This document shows, one piece after another, positions 50,170 to 57,342 of a DNA stretch of 57,342 bases. Under the pieces are notes generated by a model. The model was not told the origin of the DNA. It saw nothing but the letters and a program-made list of their open reading frames with translations, and did not search any database. Made by a program: the position numbers and the translations under genes. Origin of the DNA: an uncultured Saprospiraceae bacterium (lineage in GTDB: Bacteria; Bacteroidota; Bacteroidia; Chitinophagales; Saprospiraceae); contig CALIZI010000162.1 of assembly GCA_938028705.1 (NCBI GenBank), positions 1-57,342 of the forward strand, given 5' to 3'. Position 1 is the first letter of the stretch. Every line of letters starts with the position of its first letter.

Positions 50170-51485
50170 TGTTTTATTTCCCAGCCTATAAAACCCAATA
50201 ATACAACATATTCTGCTCCCACTATCCAGAGATTTTCGTAGTACGTACCATAGCTGTAATTAATATAAGTCAGCATAATCAAGCCCGACCAAAGTACGGG
50301 ATACCGAAAGCGCGTAAGGGTACACAAGACGAGCAAAGAACTCAAATACCAAGGATGTATGGTAGTCGTAAATATCAGAAAAATCGTCATGGCGAACAAC
50401 CACTTTTCGGGGAGTATAGCGAAGCGGTCGGCAGAGATTTTTTCCCAAAAAGCAAGTCCCAATATCCATAAACCCGACACTATCGCCAATGCCGGACCAA
50501 GTACCTGAATTAGATTGTACCCACTGATTTTCAGACCGATATATCGAAAAAGGTAATATAGACTTGCATTAAATTCAAAACGTCGAAAATAGAGGTCAAG
50601 GCTATTGCTAAAATTTTTCAGCGTCTCCAAATTGAAAAAAGGTAAGAACAGTAAAACCACCATTCCCCCCACAATAAGGAAGTACGCCAAAGCCTTTTTC
50701 CAACCTAATCTTTTAATCAAAAAAGGAAGAAAAATAAGTGGTAGTAATTTGGAAGCGACTGCCAGCGACATCGCAAATGCCGAAGAGACCCATTCGCGCT
50801 TGACCAAAAGCCACAGAGCAAATACGACGAAAAATATCATCACGATTTCAAAGTGTAGATTACCGAAAGTATCCAATATAATAAGTGGATTGAGGGCATA
50901 AATGAGGACGTTTTTTTGCGAAAGCGAGAAGTGTTTTAATAATTTTAATAATAAAAAAAATGTACCCGCCTCAAAGAGCAGCAAAATGAATTTCATGACC
51001 ACCATACACCCCCAAATACTTTTTGGAAATACAAAATTCGCTAAGGCAAATATCCCCTGCGGCACAGGCGGATAGACTGTAAAATAGTTGGGTGAATTGA
51101 GTCGTTGGAATAAATCTTGGTCAATTCCCGCGAGATTTATTTTTTGGTCAATATAATGACTTGGCAACTCAGCAAAGGGGCTTATTCCATTGATTATCAG
51201 TCGTCCATCCCAGATAAAGCGATAGACATCATCCGATAAATTGGGCATCAGAAAGACCAATATCAACCGTAGTAATACACCCAAACCAAGCAATATATAC
51301 ACAGCACGACTGCCTTCCGTATATCTGCAAATAATGAGGTAAACAACAAAAAAGAACGCATAAAAAAAGATAAGCTCCGCAAAATCATTCTGCCGTATAA
51401 ACAACCCAAAACCCATCGTCAAAGAAATCAACGACAGGCTCAGAACAAGCATCAAAATATCATATTTACCGATAGATTTTGGCAT
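50154..51485 (-). CDS. Multi-spanning GT-C glycosyltransferase
   Basis: The ATG at 51485 is preferred: the longer frame starts inside the repeat element at 51505, whose end supplies the extra residues. The 443-residue protein has about 11 membrane segments and the loop motif PNLSDDVYRFIWDGRLIING, which has the acidic residues typical of GT-C enzymes using a polyprenyl-phosphate sugar. It resembles the mannosyltransferase/GT87 group. The sugar and acceptor are not known. It converges on the TPR gene, with the hairpin between. Confidence 0.75.
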   Translation of the reverse strand: MPKSIGKYDILMLVLSLSLISLTMGFGLFIRQNDFAELIFFYAFFFVVYLIICRYTEGSRAVYILLGLGVLLRLILVFLMPNLSDDVYRFIWDGRLIINGISPFAELPSHYIDQKINLAGIDQDLFQRLNSPNYFTVYPPVPQGIFALANFVFPKSIWGCMVVMKFILLLFEAGTFFLLLKLLKHFSLSQKNVLIYALNPLIILDTFGNLHFEIVMIFFVVFALWLLVKREWVSSAFAMSLAVASKLLPLIFLPFLIKRLGWKKALAYFLIVGGMVVLLFLPFFNLETLKNFSNSLDLYFRRFEFNASLYYLFRYIGLKISGYNLIQVLGPALAIVSGLWILGLAFWEKISADRFAILPEKWLFAMTIFLIFTTTIHPWYLSSLLVLCTLTRFRYPVLWSGLIMLTYINYSYGTYYENLWIVGAEYVVLLGFIGWEIKQYRLL

Positions 51486-51504
51486 TACGCTATGGGTATC
51501 GCAT

Positions 51505-51716
51505 CTTGACAATGTCATGTTCGATTTTTATTTAATATAGTCAGTGTTTGTCCTTGAATTTGGGCTAAAACTCGTCTGACATTTTCAAAATTCACCAATG
51601 AACTCATTTTTTTTCAGTAAAGTTTAAATGTCTGACGAGTTTTAGCCCAAATTCGGAAAAAATATCCCATTTCAAGTACAAACGCATTTTTATTTTTTAA
51701 ACATGACATTGTCAAG
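51505..51716. repeat. 212-bp CTTGACAATG element (copy 2)
   Basis: The ends CTTGACAATGTCATG and CATGACATTGTCAAG and the internal hairpin (GGGCTAAAACTCGTCTGACA) match 11994-12207, with the loop in the same orientation as there. It lies between the start of the GT-C gene and the stop of truC, so it may carry or displace the GT-C promoter. Confidence 0.7.
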
Positions 51717-51725
51717 CTATTTGCT

Positions 51726-52415
51726 TTATAAAATATCATTTTTATTTAATATATCAAGTGCTTTTTGAAATTCATCGCTTATATCCGCCACGATGCGAAC
51801 CGCGCTCAAATCAGGCAATTCAAATTCCAGACTTTCTGCGTGTAGCAACATGTGCGTCATTCCGAAATGCTCTTTCCAGATTTTATTTTGCTTATTACAG
51901 CCATGCGGTCTGTCGCCGATAATGGGGTGAAAAATATGCGCTAGATGTTTACGGAGCTGGTGATACCTGCCTGTTTCGGGCATCAGTTCGACAAGACTGT
52001 ACCGCGAAGTCGTGTGCTTGCCCGACGGGATATTGAGTTCAAATTGTTGGAGCAAAGTATAATGCGTTTTGGCGGCTTGTACTTTTCCGTTTTCGCCTAT
52101 CGCATAGTCAATCGTACCATTTTCCTGCACAAAACCCCGCACGATTGCCTTATAAATCTTCCTGACTTTGCGTTCTCTGAACAGGGCTTGCATCATGGTA
52201 TTGGCAGCCGGAGTTTTGGAAAATAATAGCACACCCGATGTTTTTCTATCCAACCTATGTGCCGGATATACCCGCTGCCCTATCTGATTTCTCAACAATT
52301 GTAAAGCAAATTCTTCCGCATCATTCGCCAGTTTGGTGCGGTGTACCAATAAACCACATGGCTTATTGATAGCGACCAAGTCGTTATTTTCAAATATGAT
52401 ACTGAGTAGCGGCAT
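51726..52415 (-). CDS. truC: RluA-type pseudouridine synthase, TruC-like
   Basis: This 229-residue enzyme has the RluA catalytic motif H53-R-L-D56-R-KTSG, where D56 attacks the uridine, and INKPCGLLVHR near the N-terminus. It has no S4 domain, and its short length fits TruC, which makes pseudouridine 65 in tRNA. RluA-like rRNA enzymes of similar length are the alternative. Confidence 0.88.
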   Translation of the reverse strand: MPLLSIIFENNDLVAINKPCGLLVHRTKLANDAEEFALQLLRNQIGQRVYPAHRLDRKTSGVLLFSKTPAANTMMQALFRERKVRKIYKAIVRGFVQENGTIDYAIGENGKVQAAKTHYTLLQQFELNIPSGKHTTSRYSLVELMPETGRYHQLRKHLAHIFHPIIGDRPHGCNKQNKIWKEHFGMTHMLLHAESLEFELPDLSAVRIVADISDEFQKALDILNKNDIL

Positions 52416-52477
52416 AGCATAACAAATGTAGTTAATTAGGGTGTTAGTTTATAAAATTTATGGAGTTTATCAGGCAA

Positions 52478-52665
52478 CTGGACTTTGGACATTGGGGAAT
52501 TAGGAAATTCGATATTAGGTAAGTCGCTTTTTACTAAACAATTATAAAATATAATTAACTAAATATTTTTTAATTTTAATAAAAATAAAATAACTGATAA
52601 TCAATTACTTACGGTTTAAAACCGAAAATCCCAATTTCCTAATTCCCAAAATATCCAAAGTCCAG
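52478..52665. mobile_element. 188-bp MITE-like element with 8-bp target duplication
   Basis: Terminal arms CTGGACTTTGGACATTGGGG and, reversed, CTGGACTTTGGATATTTTGG extend to about 33 bp. TCAGGCAA flanks both ends at 52470-52477 and 52666-52673. Its ends relate it to the TTGGACTTTGG elements at 44859, 46464 and 57203, but its core differs from theirs. Confidence 0.82.
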
Positions 52666-52712
52666 TCAGGCAATTAGAGTATGTTTTAAAATATACGCTC
52701 AAAAAATAGAAA

Positions 52713-52739
52713 AGCCTACCGGACTTGTTCCGGCAGGCT
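52713..52739 (-). terminator. Terminator-like hairpin, minus strand
   Basis: AGCCTACCGGA and TCCGGCAGGCT pair with one mismatch. The A-run on the left gives a T-run on the minus strand. No gene was found that would need it, since the nearest minus-strand gene starts at 52415. Confidence 0.5.
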
Positions 52740-52740
52740 A

Positions 52741-53231
52741 CACTAATTAAAAACCATCTATCTAATCTTTACCCATTCAAGGGCTTATTTTTATGAAAGA
52801 CTGTATAGTCTTATTTTTTATACTTTTTTTAATAAAATAATTTTAAAAACAATATTTTATATTAATGAAAATAATTTTAATTAAAAATTAACAAATATGT
52901 GTAATATTCTTTATTTTTAGTCTAAGATGGAATATAAAAAACATTAAAATAATTTTTTTATCATTAAAAATGAATTACATCTGCAAGATGCGGTCATTCT
53001 CCGAATCATCATAGGAACAGTTTGGAGTGTTTTTACAAATCAAAATTTAAAATTGTGTAATTATTTGATAGTCAAATATTTGACATAGAGTAATTTTGTG
53101 TTATTTTTTAATCGTAGAATAAAAAACGACGATATATTTTGAAAAAACAATAAGATATTCGATAAAATATTGAGCGAAGAATCGTATATTTAGCTGTACA
53201 TTCAAAAACAAAACGGGCATCTTACATTCAA
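52741..53231. other. AT-rich intergenic region
   Basis: It has no ORF. It contains the hairpin AGACTGTATAGTCT followed by TATTTTTTATAC at about 52797-52823, which could terminate a short + strand transcript. TATATTTA at 53185-53192 is near the -7 consensus and 40 nt upstream of the next gene. Confidence 0.35.
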
Positions 53232-53642
53232 ATGAAAAAGCGAGGCTACCTATATATCGAAATAAAGATTAATGACTTTTGGTCATTGGCAGAGACCCTC
53301 GTGAAAAATCCTGTGTTTCGGCATCGGAAGTACCACAAAGAGTATGAGCCGGAATTTACGCCACAGTCCCGCTATTTGCCCAGTGAAGAAAGTGATACTA
53401 TTATACATGCTTCCGGTACACGAGGGCTACCGATAGATATATCGCCCGAATTGCTTGAATATTTTAATTATCGTTGGAAAAAGGAGGACGTTTTTGGAAA
53501 AGGCTGGTTGACTTTGGCTGAAATTGAAACGTATTTTGAAGAGAAGGACGATTTTTATCTCAACCCCGAATGGTTTGCTCAATACGGTGAGTCAAACAAG
53601 GTGCGAGTTGTATTTTGGTATGTTCGTTTTGATAAGGAATAA
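53232..53642 (+). CDS. Unknown conserved small protein
   Basis: This 136-residue protein has no signal peptide. It has an N-terminal IEIKINDFWSLAETLVKNP and a middle section ASGTRGLPIDISPELLEYFN, then VFGKGWLTLAEIETYFEE. It looks like a mixed alpha/beta cytoplasmic protein of a kind often encoded in accessory regions. I do not recognise the family. The start codon is followed by a Lys-rich N-terminus, and the gene stands alone. Confidence 0.6.
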   Translation: MKKRGYLYIEIKINDFWSLAETLVKNPVFRHRKYHKEYEPEFTPQSRYLPSEESDTIIHASGTRGLPIDISPELLEYFNYRWKKEDVFGKGWLTLAEIETYFEEKDDFYLNPEWFAQYGESNKVRVVFWYVRFDKE

Positions 53643-53650
53643 GATCAAAA

Positions 53651-53869
53651 GTAAGTAATGAGACAAAAATAACTAACAATATTTGAACCACTAAGCGCAC
53701 TAAGAACACTAAAATCGAATAGGCGCAGAATTCACAAAGTATTTATAAGTATTTAATAATGAATTATTTACATTATCTTAGTTTTCTTATCCCGATAGCT
53801 ATGCGGGATTCATTCGACTTTTGTGTTCTTTGTGCGCTTAGTGGTTAAGATATTTTTGTCCAACTACTT
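53651..53869. repeat. Inverted repeat of the CCACTAAGCGCAC family
   Basis: Arms AACCACTAAGCGCACTAAGA and, reversed, AACCACTAAGCGCACAAAGA pair over about 35 bp. Outer words GACAAAAATA match too. A CCCGATAGCTATGCGGG hairpin lies within. No target duplication was found. Confidence 0.55.
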
Positions 53870-53943
53870 AACTGCCCAAAAAAAGTTACGGATACGAGAA
53901 TGATGCGTCAAAAAATCACATCATCAACACTCATCATATCACA

Positions 53944-54315
53944 ATGAAAAAAATCATCTTTATACTCTCTGTCTTGTTATTTTTTACCGCTTGCTCGGAA
54001 GATAACAGAAAACTTGAAAGCATCACGCGACAATTCATCCAACACATCAATGCAGGAGATAACTATCGCGCCGGACAACTTGGTACGGAAAGTACAAAAC
54101 GTTTTTTGGCGTATCGGACTGCAAGTATGATAGAATTGGGGCAGTCCACCAACCTCGAAATGGAGATTCAAAAAATAAAATGCTCAACCGAAGAAGATAA
54201 AGGGGCTTGTCGCTTTTGTTGCGACCCGAATGGCGATGAATTTGCCGTACCTTATATCAAGAAAAACGACAAATGGTTGGTCAATATTGACATCGACGAC
54301 CTGATAAAAGAATGA
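53944..54315 (+). CDS. Small lipoprotein, DUF4878-like
   Basis: This 123-residue lipoprotein has a lipobox FFTACSE and then a helix-strand pattern with FIQHINAGDNYRAGQLGTES. That resembles the NTF2-like/DUF4878 group, in which a small exported domain binds ligands. A CRFCCDPNG segment with three cysteines sits near the C-terminus. Function unknown. It is followed by a long inverted repeat instead of a terminator. Confidence 0.68.
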   Translation: MKKIIFILSVLLFFTACSEDNRKLESITRQFIQHINAGDNYRAGQLGTESTKRFLAYRTASMIELGQSTNLEMEIQKIKCSTEEDKGACRFCCDPNGDEFAVPYIKKNDKWLVNIDIDDLIKE

Positions 54316-54330
54316 ATAAGGAATGTAAAA

Positions 54331-54480
54331 TGTAAAATAATAAATTTAAAATGTAAAAGTTGTATAATGTGAAAACAGGATAATTCTTTTTTATTTTATT
54401 AATTTTAAATATATAAATATTATTCTCGCGTACTATCGACACTTTTACATTTATTATTTTACATTCTACATTTTACATTT
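54331..54480. repeat. 150-bp inverted repeat (AATGTAAAATGTAAAATAAT)
   Basis: Left arm AATGTAAAATGTAAAATAAT and reverse-complement words TTATTATTTTACATTCTACA pair over about 40 bp. It sits between convergent genes (53944 + and 54481 -) and can form a large stem. End fragments of similar sequence occur at 45133-45170 and 19377-19430. Confidence 0.55.
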
Positions 54481-55515
54481 CTAAAAGTGCTTCCAGCCCT
54501 GTGCGGTCAGTTGGTGAATTTTACCGCCTTTGGTGTGTAGCGTTGCGCCGTCTTTGGCATCGGTGATTTCACCTATGATAGCGATGTCATTCATAAAACG
54601 CACTTTTTCAAGGTCTTTTATATCAATAGTAAACAACAACTCATAATCCTCGCCGCCCGATAGCGCACAAGTAATCGGGTCGAGCCTAAAATCTAATGCC
54701 GTTTGGAAAACTTCCTGCTTAATTATCACATGCCCTTCCTCTACGAATGCGCCCACACCCGATGCCTTACAAATATGCAAAACTTCCGAAGCCAATCCGT
54801 CAGAAATATCAATCATGGCAGTTGGTACGAGTTCGGCTTTTGCAAATTGCTCAATGGCATCATAGCGCACTTCGGGCTTCAATTGTTTACCGATGATGTA
54901 GTCATGCCCTTTTAATTCGGGCTGCACGCCGGGGTGTTCGAGGTAGATTTGCTTTTCGCGTTCCAGTACCTGCAAACCCAGATATGCGCCACCCAAATCG
55001 CCCGTCATACACAAAATATCACCGGGCTTTGCGCCGTTTCTATATACCAATTTATCGGCTTCGCCTTGTCCTACTGCCGTTACGCTAATCAACAAGCCCG
55101 TCAGCGAAGAAGTCGTATCGCCACCTACCAAATCTACCTGATAAAACTCGCAAGCCTGACGAATCCCCGCATACAATTCTTCCAATGCTTCTACCGAAAA
55201 ACGACTCGATAAAGCCAACGAAACGGTGATTTGCTTGGGTATGGCATTCATGGCGTATATATCCGACAGATTGACGACGACTGCCTTATACCCCAAGTGT
55301 TTGAGCGGCACATAACTCAAGTCAAAATGAATACCCTCGACCAATAAATCCGTAGAAATGACCGTCTGAAAATTGCCATTATCAATCACCGCCGCATCGT
55401 CGCCGATACCTTTTGCGCTGGATTTATTTTGCAATGGAAAGTTTTTGGTCAAATGCTCAATTAAGGCAAATTCGCCGAGGTCGTTGAGTTCGGTTCTTTT
55501 TATTTCTGTTGACAT
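54481..55515 (-). CDS. thiL: Thiamine-monophosphate kinase
   Basis: ThiL phosphorylates thiamine monophosphate to the active diphosphate. The 344-residue protein has GEFALIEHLTKNF, GIGDDAAVID with the metal-binding aspartates, STDLLVEGIHFDL, VVNLSDIYAMNA, GGDTTSS and SGGEDYELLFTI, all hallmarks. No TPP riboswitch was found upstream, and no other thiamine gene is in the window. Confidence 0.94.
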   Translation of the reverse strand: MSTEIKRTELNDLGEFALIEHLTKNFPLQNKSSAKGIGDDAAVIDNGNFQTVISTDLLVEGIHFDLSYVPLKHLGYKAVVVNLSDIYAMNAIPKQITVSLALSSRFSVEALEELYAGIRQACEFYQVDLVGGDTTSSLTGLLISVTAVGQGEADKLVYRNGAKPGDILCMTGDLGGAYLGLQVLEREKQIYLEHPGVQPELKGHDYIIGKQLKPEVRYDAIEQFAKAELVPTAMIDISDGLASEVLHICKASGVGAFVEEGHVIIKQEVFQTALDFRLDPITCALSGGEDYELLFTIDIKDLEKVRFMNDIAIIGEITDAKDGATLHTKGGKIHQLTAQGWKHF

Positions 55516-55584
55516 TTACTCCTTTCTGCGTTTATTAGTTAAATCATCATTTAATGACACAGGTACACTGCTTAAATCTTTTTT

Positions 55585-55853
55585 GGCATGTTTAGAAAAG
55601 CGGTTGACACTTTAGATAAACAAAAAATAATGTACCCCGTTTGCTAAACTTTTCGAGTTTGGTCTCCGATAGCTATCAGAGGAGTATATCATCAAAATTT
55701 GTAATTATCTAAATATCAGTGCTTTACTTCTCCGATAGCTATCGGAGACCAAACTTTTTGAAGTTTAGCAAACGGAATGCTTAAATATTGTTTTTTATTT
55801 TAAAATGAAGTCGAAAAAATATCAACTACTTTTTTGTGAAATTTAAACATGCC
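55585..55853. mobile_element. 269-bp MITE-like element with 8-bp target duplication
   Basis: GGCATGTTTA and TAAACATGCC are the ends, with GGTTGACACTTTAG and a diverged ATCAACTAC inside. TCTTTTTT flanks both sides at 55577-55584 and 55854-55861. Core hairpins CCGTTTGCTAAACTT/AAGTTTAGCAAACGG and CCGATAGCTATCGG match 19808-20077. Confidence 0.8.
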
Positions 55854-55869
55854 TCTTTTTTTACCTAAA

Positions 55870-57009
55870 TCATATTTGCTCTTCTTTTTCGAGTTTATTC
55901 AAAATTTCATCAATCATATTTTGTATTTCTTCTTCTTGTAAAGGCTTATTTTTCATGCGTTCTTTGACCTCTTTGTGTATTTGACTATACAAATAATTTC
56001 CCGTTTCTAAATCATGCTCTCCTGCGTTAAAAGATGCCGGACGTGCCGTTTCCAAATTAAAAAGCGGCGATGTCGCAAAATTACTCAACAAGCGATTCGC
56101 ATAAACCTCTGCATGAAACGGCTGACTCACTTTCGTAATCCCGTCCTCTTTATACAATTTATAAAAAACCGCATCTTCGGAAGCCCCTAAAGCGATAATC
56201 GGACTATGTGTGGTGAAAAACCACTGGATTTTCGGAAACAATTTACGCAGTTTCCCTACAAGCGTATATTCCCAACGTGGGTGTAGAAATGAGCCGATTT
56301 CATCCACCAAAACGACTGCTTTATAGTCTTTCAAATGCTCCACTTCCGGCTGACTTTTCGCCAAACGACTCAATAAATCGGATAGCCAAATTAGGACGCT
56401 GCGATAGCCGTCGGAGAGTTGGTGAAATTCGAGCGTGGTATTTTTTTCTTTGAAAATGTAATCGCCTTGCGGTGTTTCTTCTATGCGGACTTTGTTTTCT
56501 AAGAGTTCTTCAAATAATTTTTTGACAGTGGTAAGTTTTAATTTGCCAATATTTTTATTTTCTAATCTATCTACTTCTTTGAACCATTCAACGGGATTAG
56601 TAAGGTAGATGTCGTAATCGAATAAAGTCAGATAGCCTTCATCATTATTATCCCTATGGTTACGCAAACGTCCTACACCATAAGCGTAAACATTTGAATT
56701 AAAAGTACTTAGGTCATCGTTATATCTATATGTAGTATCTTTATTATCCTGAATTTCAATATTAAAATGATTCGTTGAGGTATCAATATATTTATAAATA
56801 AATTTATCTGACAAACCTCGCAAAGCCAATACAATAGCTTGTAATACAATCGTCTTCCCGTCTCCATTCTCGCCTAAAAAATAGACTTCTCTTTTATTCA
56901 CCAAATCTTGAACATAAAAATCTTCAATACAGAAATATTTTACAATATTAATTCTATTAATATATTTGTTTTCATCTAATTTATGTTCTTTTTCAGCTAT
57001 TCTAACCAT
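55870..57009 (-). CDS. AAA-21-type ATPase (OLD/RecF-like), alone
   Basis: This 379-residue ATPase has the P-loop GENGDGKT at residues 46-53, the signature-like region HQLSDGYRSVLIWLSDL and the Walker B AVVLVDEIGSFLHP, and the switch FFTTHSPIIALG. These belong to the SMC/RecF-like AAA-21 group, many of which act in phage defence with a nuclease partner (as in Septu, PtuA-PtuB). No TOPRIM domain was seen, and no HNH partner follows; the next gene is thiL. It may be an accessory ATPase or a defence gene whose partner lies past the window. Confidence 0.75.
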   Translation of the reverse strand: MVRIAEKEHKLDENKYINRINIVKYFCIEDFYVQDLVNKREVYFLGENGDGKTIVLQAIVLALRGLSDKFIYKYIDTSTNHFNIEIQDNKDTTYRYNDDLSTFNSNVYAYGVGRLRNHRDNNDEGYLTLFDYDIYLTNPVEWFKEVDRLENKNIGKLKLTTVKKLFEELLENKVRIEETPQGDYIFKEKNTTLEFHQLSDGYRSVLIWLSDLLSRLAKSQPEVEHLKDYKAVVLVDEIGSFLHPRWEYTLVGKLRKLFPKIQWFFTTHSPIIALGASEDAVFYKLYKEDGITKVSQPFHAEVYANRLLSNFATSPLFNLETARPASFNAGEHDLETGNYLYSQIHKEVKERMKNKPLQEEEIQNMIDEILNKLEKEEQI

Positions 57010-57118
57010 CTTTTAATATTTAAAATAATAACAAATATTACATCTGTAAAGTTAAGTATTTAAAACATAAACTACAAAGGTGCAACCTATTGTTCAGATT
57101 ACATAAAGGAAAAACAAA

Positions 57119-57181
57119 AAAACCTCTTGCCTTTGGCAGAGACGGATTTTATCCGTCACTACACTTAGGCAAGAGGTTTTT
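57119..57181. terminator. Hairpin CCTCTTGCCT/AGGCAAGAGG
   Basis: It is flanked by A on the left and TTTTT on the right and contains an inner hairpin GACGGATTTTATCCGTC. It terminates + strand transcription, with an equivalent A-run for the minus strand. It lies upstream of the AAA gene. Confidence 0.65.
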
Positions 57182-57202
57182 AATTAGTGTGTGTTGTATT
57201 TA

Positions 57203-57342
57203 TTGGACTTTGGACAAAATGGGAACTAGGGAATTGGGGAATTAGGTTTACAATCGTAACTCATTGATAATCAATTGAATGAATTTCATTAATAAAATAA
57301 AACATGTAATTAATTATTTTTTGTAAAAATCTAATAAAGAAG
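57203..57342. repeat. TTGGACTTTGG element, cut by the window end
   Basis: TTGGACTTTGGACAAAATGG and a long core (GTAACTCATTGATAA, then ACATGTAATTAATTATTTTT) match 44859-45052. The right end lies outside the window. Confidence 0.65.

Noticed and set aside
55516-55584. TPP riboswitch upstream of thiL
   Set aside because: No thi-box core (CUGAGA with a paired ACCUGA region) was seen in the upstream stretch.

Overview
The window comes from an AT-rich genome of the Bacteroidota, most likely a Saprospiria-type bacterium. The clues are secreted proteins ending in type IX secretion (T9SS) sorting tails with NYPNPFN motifs, GEVEDY and choice-of-anchor B domains, a GYDIA-type GHMP kinase, a NagB/PIG-L fusion enzyme, DUF6624, and promoters of the Bacteroidota form TTTG-N19-TAnnTTTG. 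No rRNA, tRNA or CRISPR array was recognised. Family names rest on recognised motifs, not on searches.

Layout. 1-7023: three T9SS cargo genes (one cut by the window edge), built from shared repeats and followed by near-identical 3' hairpins. 7146-9571: Gfo/Idh/MocA oxidoreductase, DUF1499 lipoprotein and an ArsI-like VOC protein. 10450-18957: envelope and secreted proteins, including a TlpA-like thiol oxidoreductase, a GLPGLI/DUF4412-like protein, two small secreted proteins, a long helical protein and a second choice-of-anchor B cargo. 20289-22374: lpxK and a GHMP kinase. 22547-34628: a defence or toxin-antitoxin (TA) island. 34663-43183: two GH92 mannosidases around a NagB/PIG-L fusion, with a Y1 transposase between perfect palindromes and a T9SS pseudogene. 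43979-57009: PPK2, GNAT, DUF6624, S4 protein, M16 peptidase, TPR lipoprotein, GT-C transferase, TruC, ThiL and an AAA ATPase.

The island is the most unusual part. Genes 22547-27413 form a tandem array of three pairs, each a small helical protein overlapping an HNH nuclease gene by exactly 11 nt, plus three Uma2-type nucleases. Five near-identical spacers link the units. The copies are nearly identical at their ends and divergent in the middle, and in the pairs the divergent block spans the gene junction. This looks like cassette diversification of a partner/nuclease module. Downstream are a VWA protein, a YoeB-like toxin with an unusually large 342-residue partner, remnants of other TA genes, a two-gene unknown pair with an HTH gene, and a HEPN protein followed by a PD-(D/E)XK-like nuclease behind a textbook Bacteroidota promoter.

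The non-coding DNA is crowded with small palindromic elements. Four unrelated families (about 93, 144, 188 and 269 bp) show exact 8-bp target duplications, so they are MITE-like (miniature inverted-repeat, non-autonomous) elements that appear to have moved by transposition. Others form families with two or three copies in the window. Some alter genes: one supplies the end of a small ORF and another a false upstream start for the GT-C gene.
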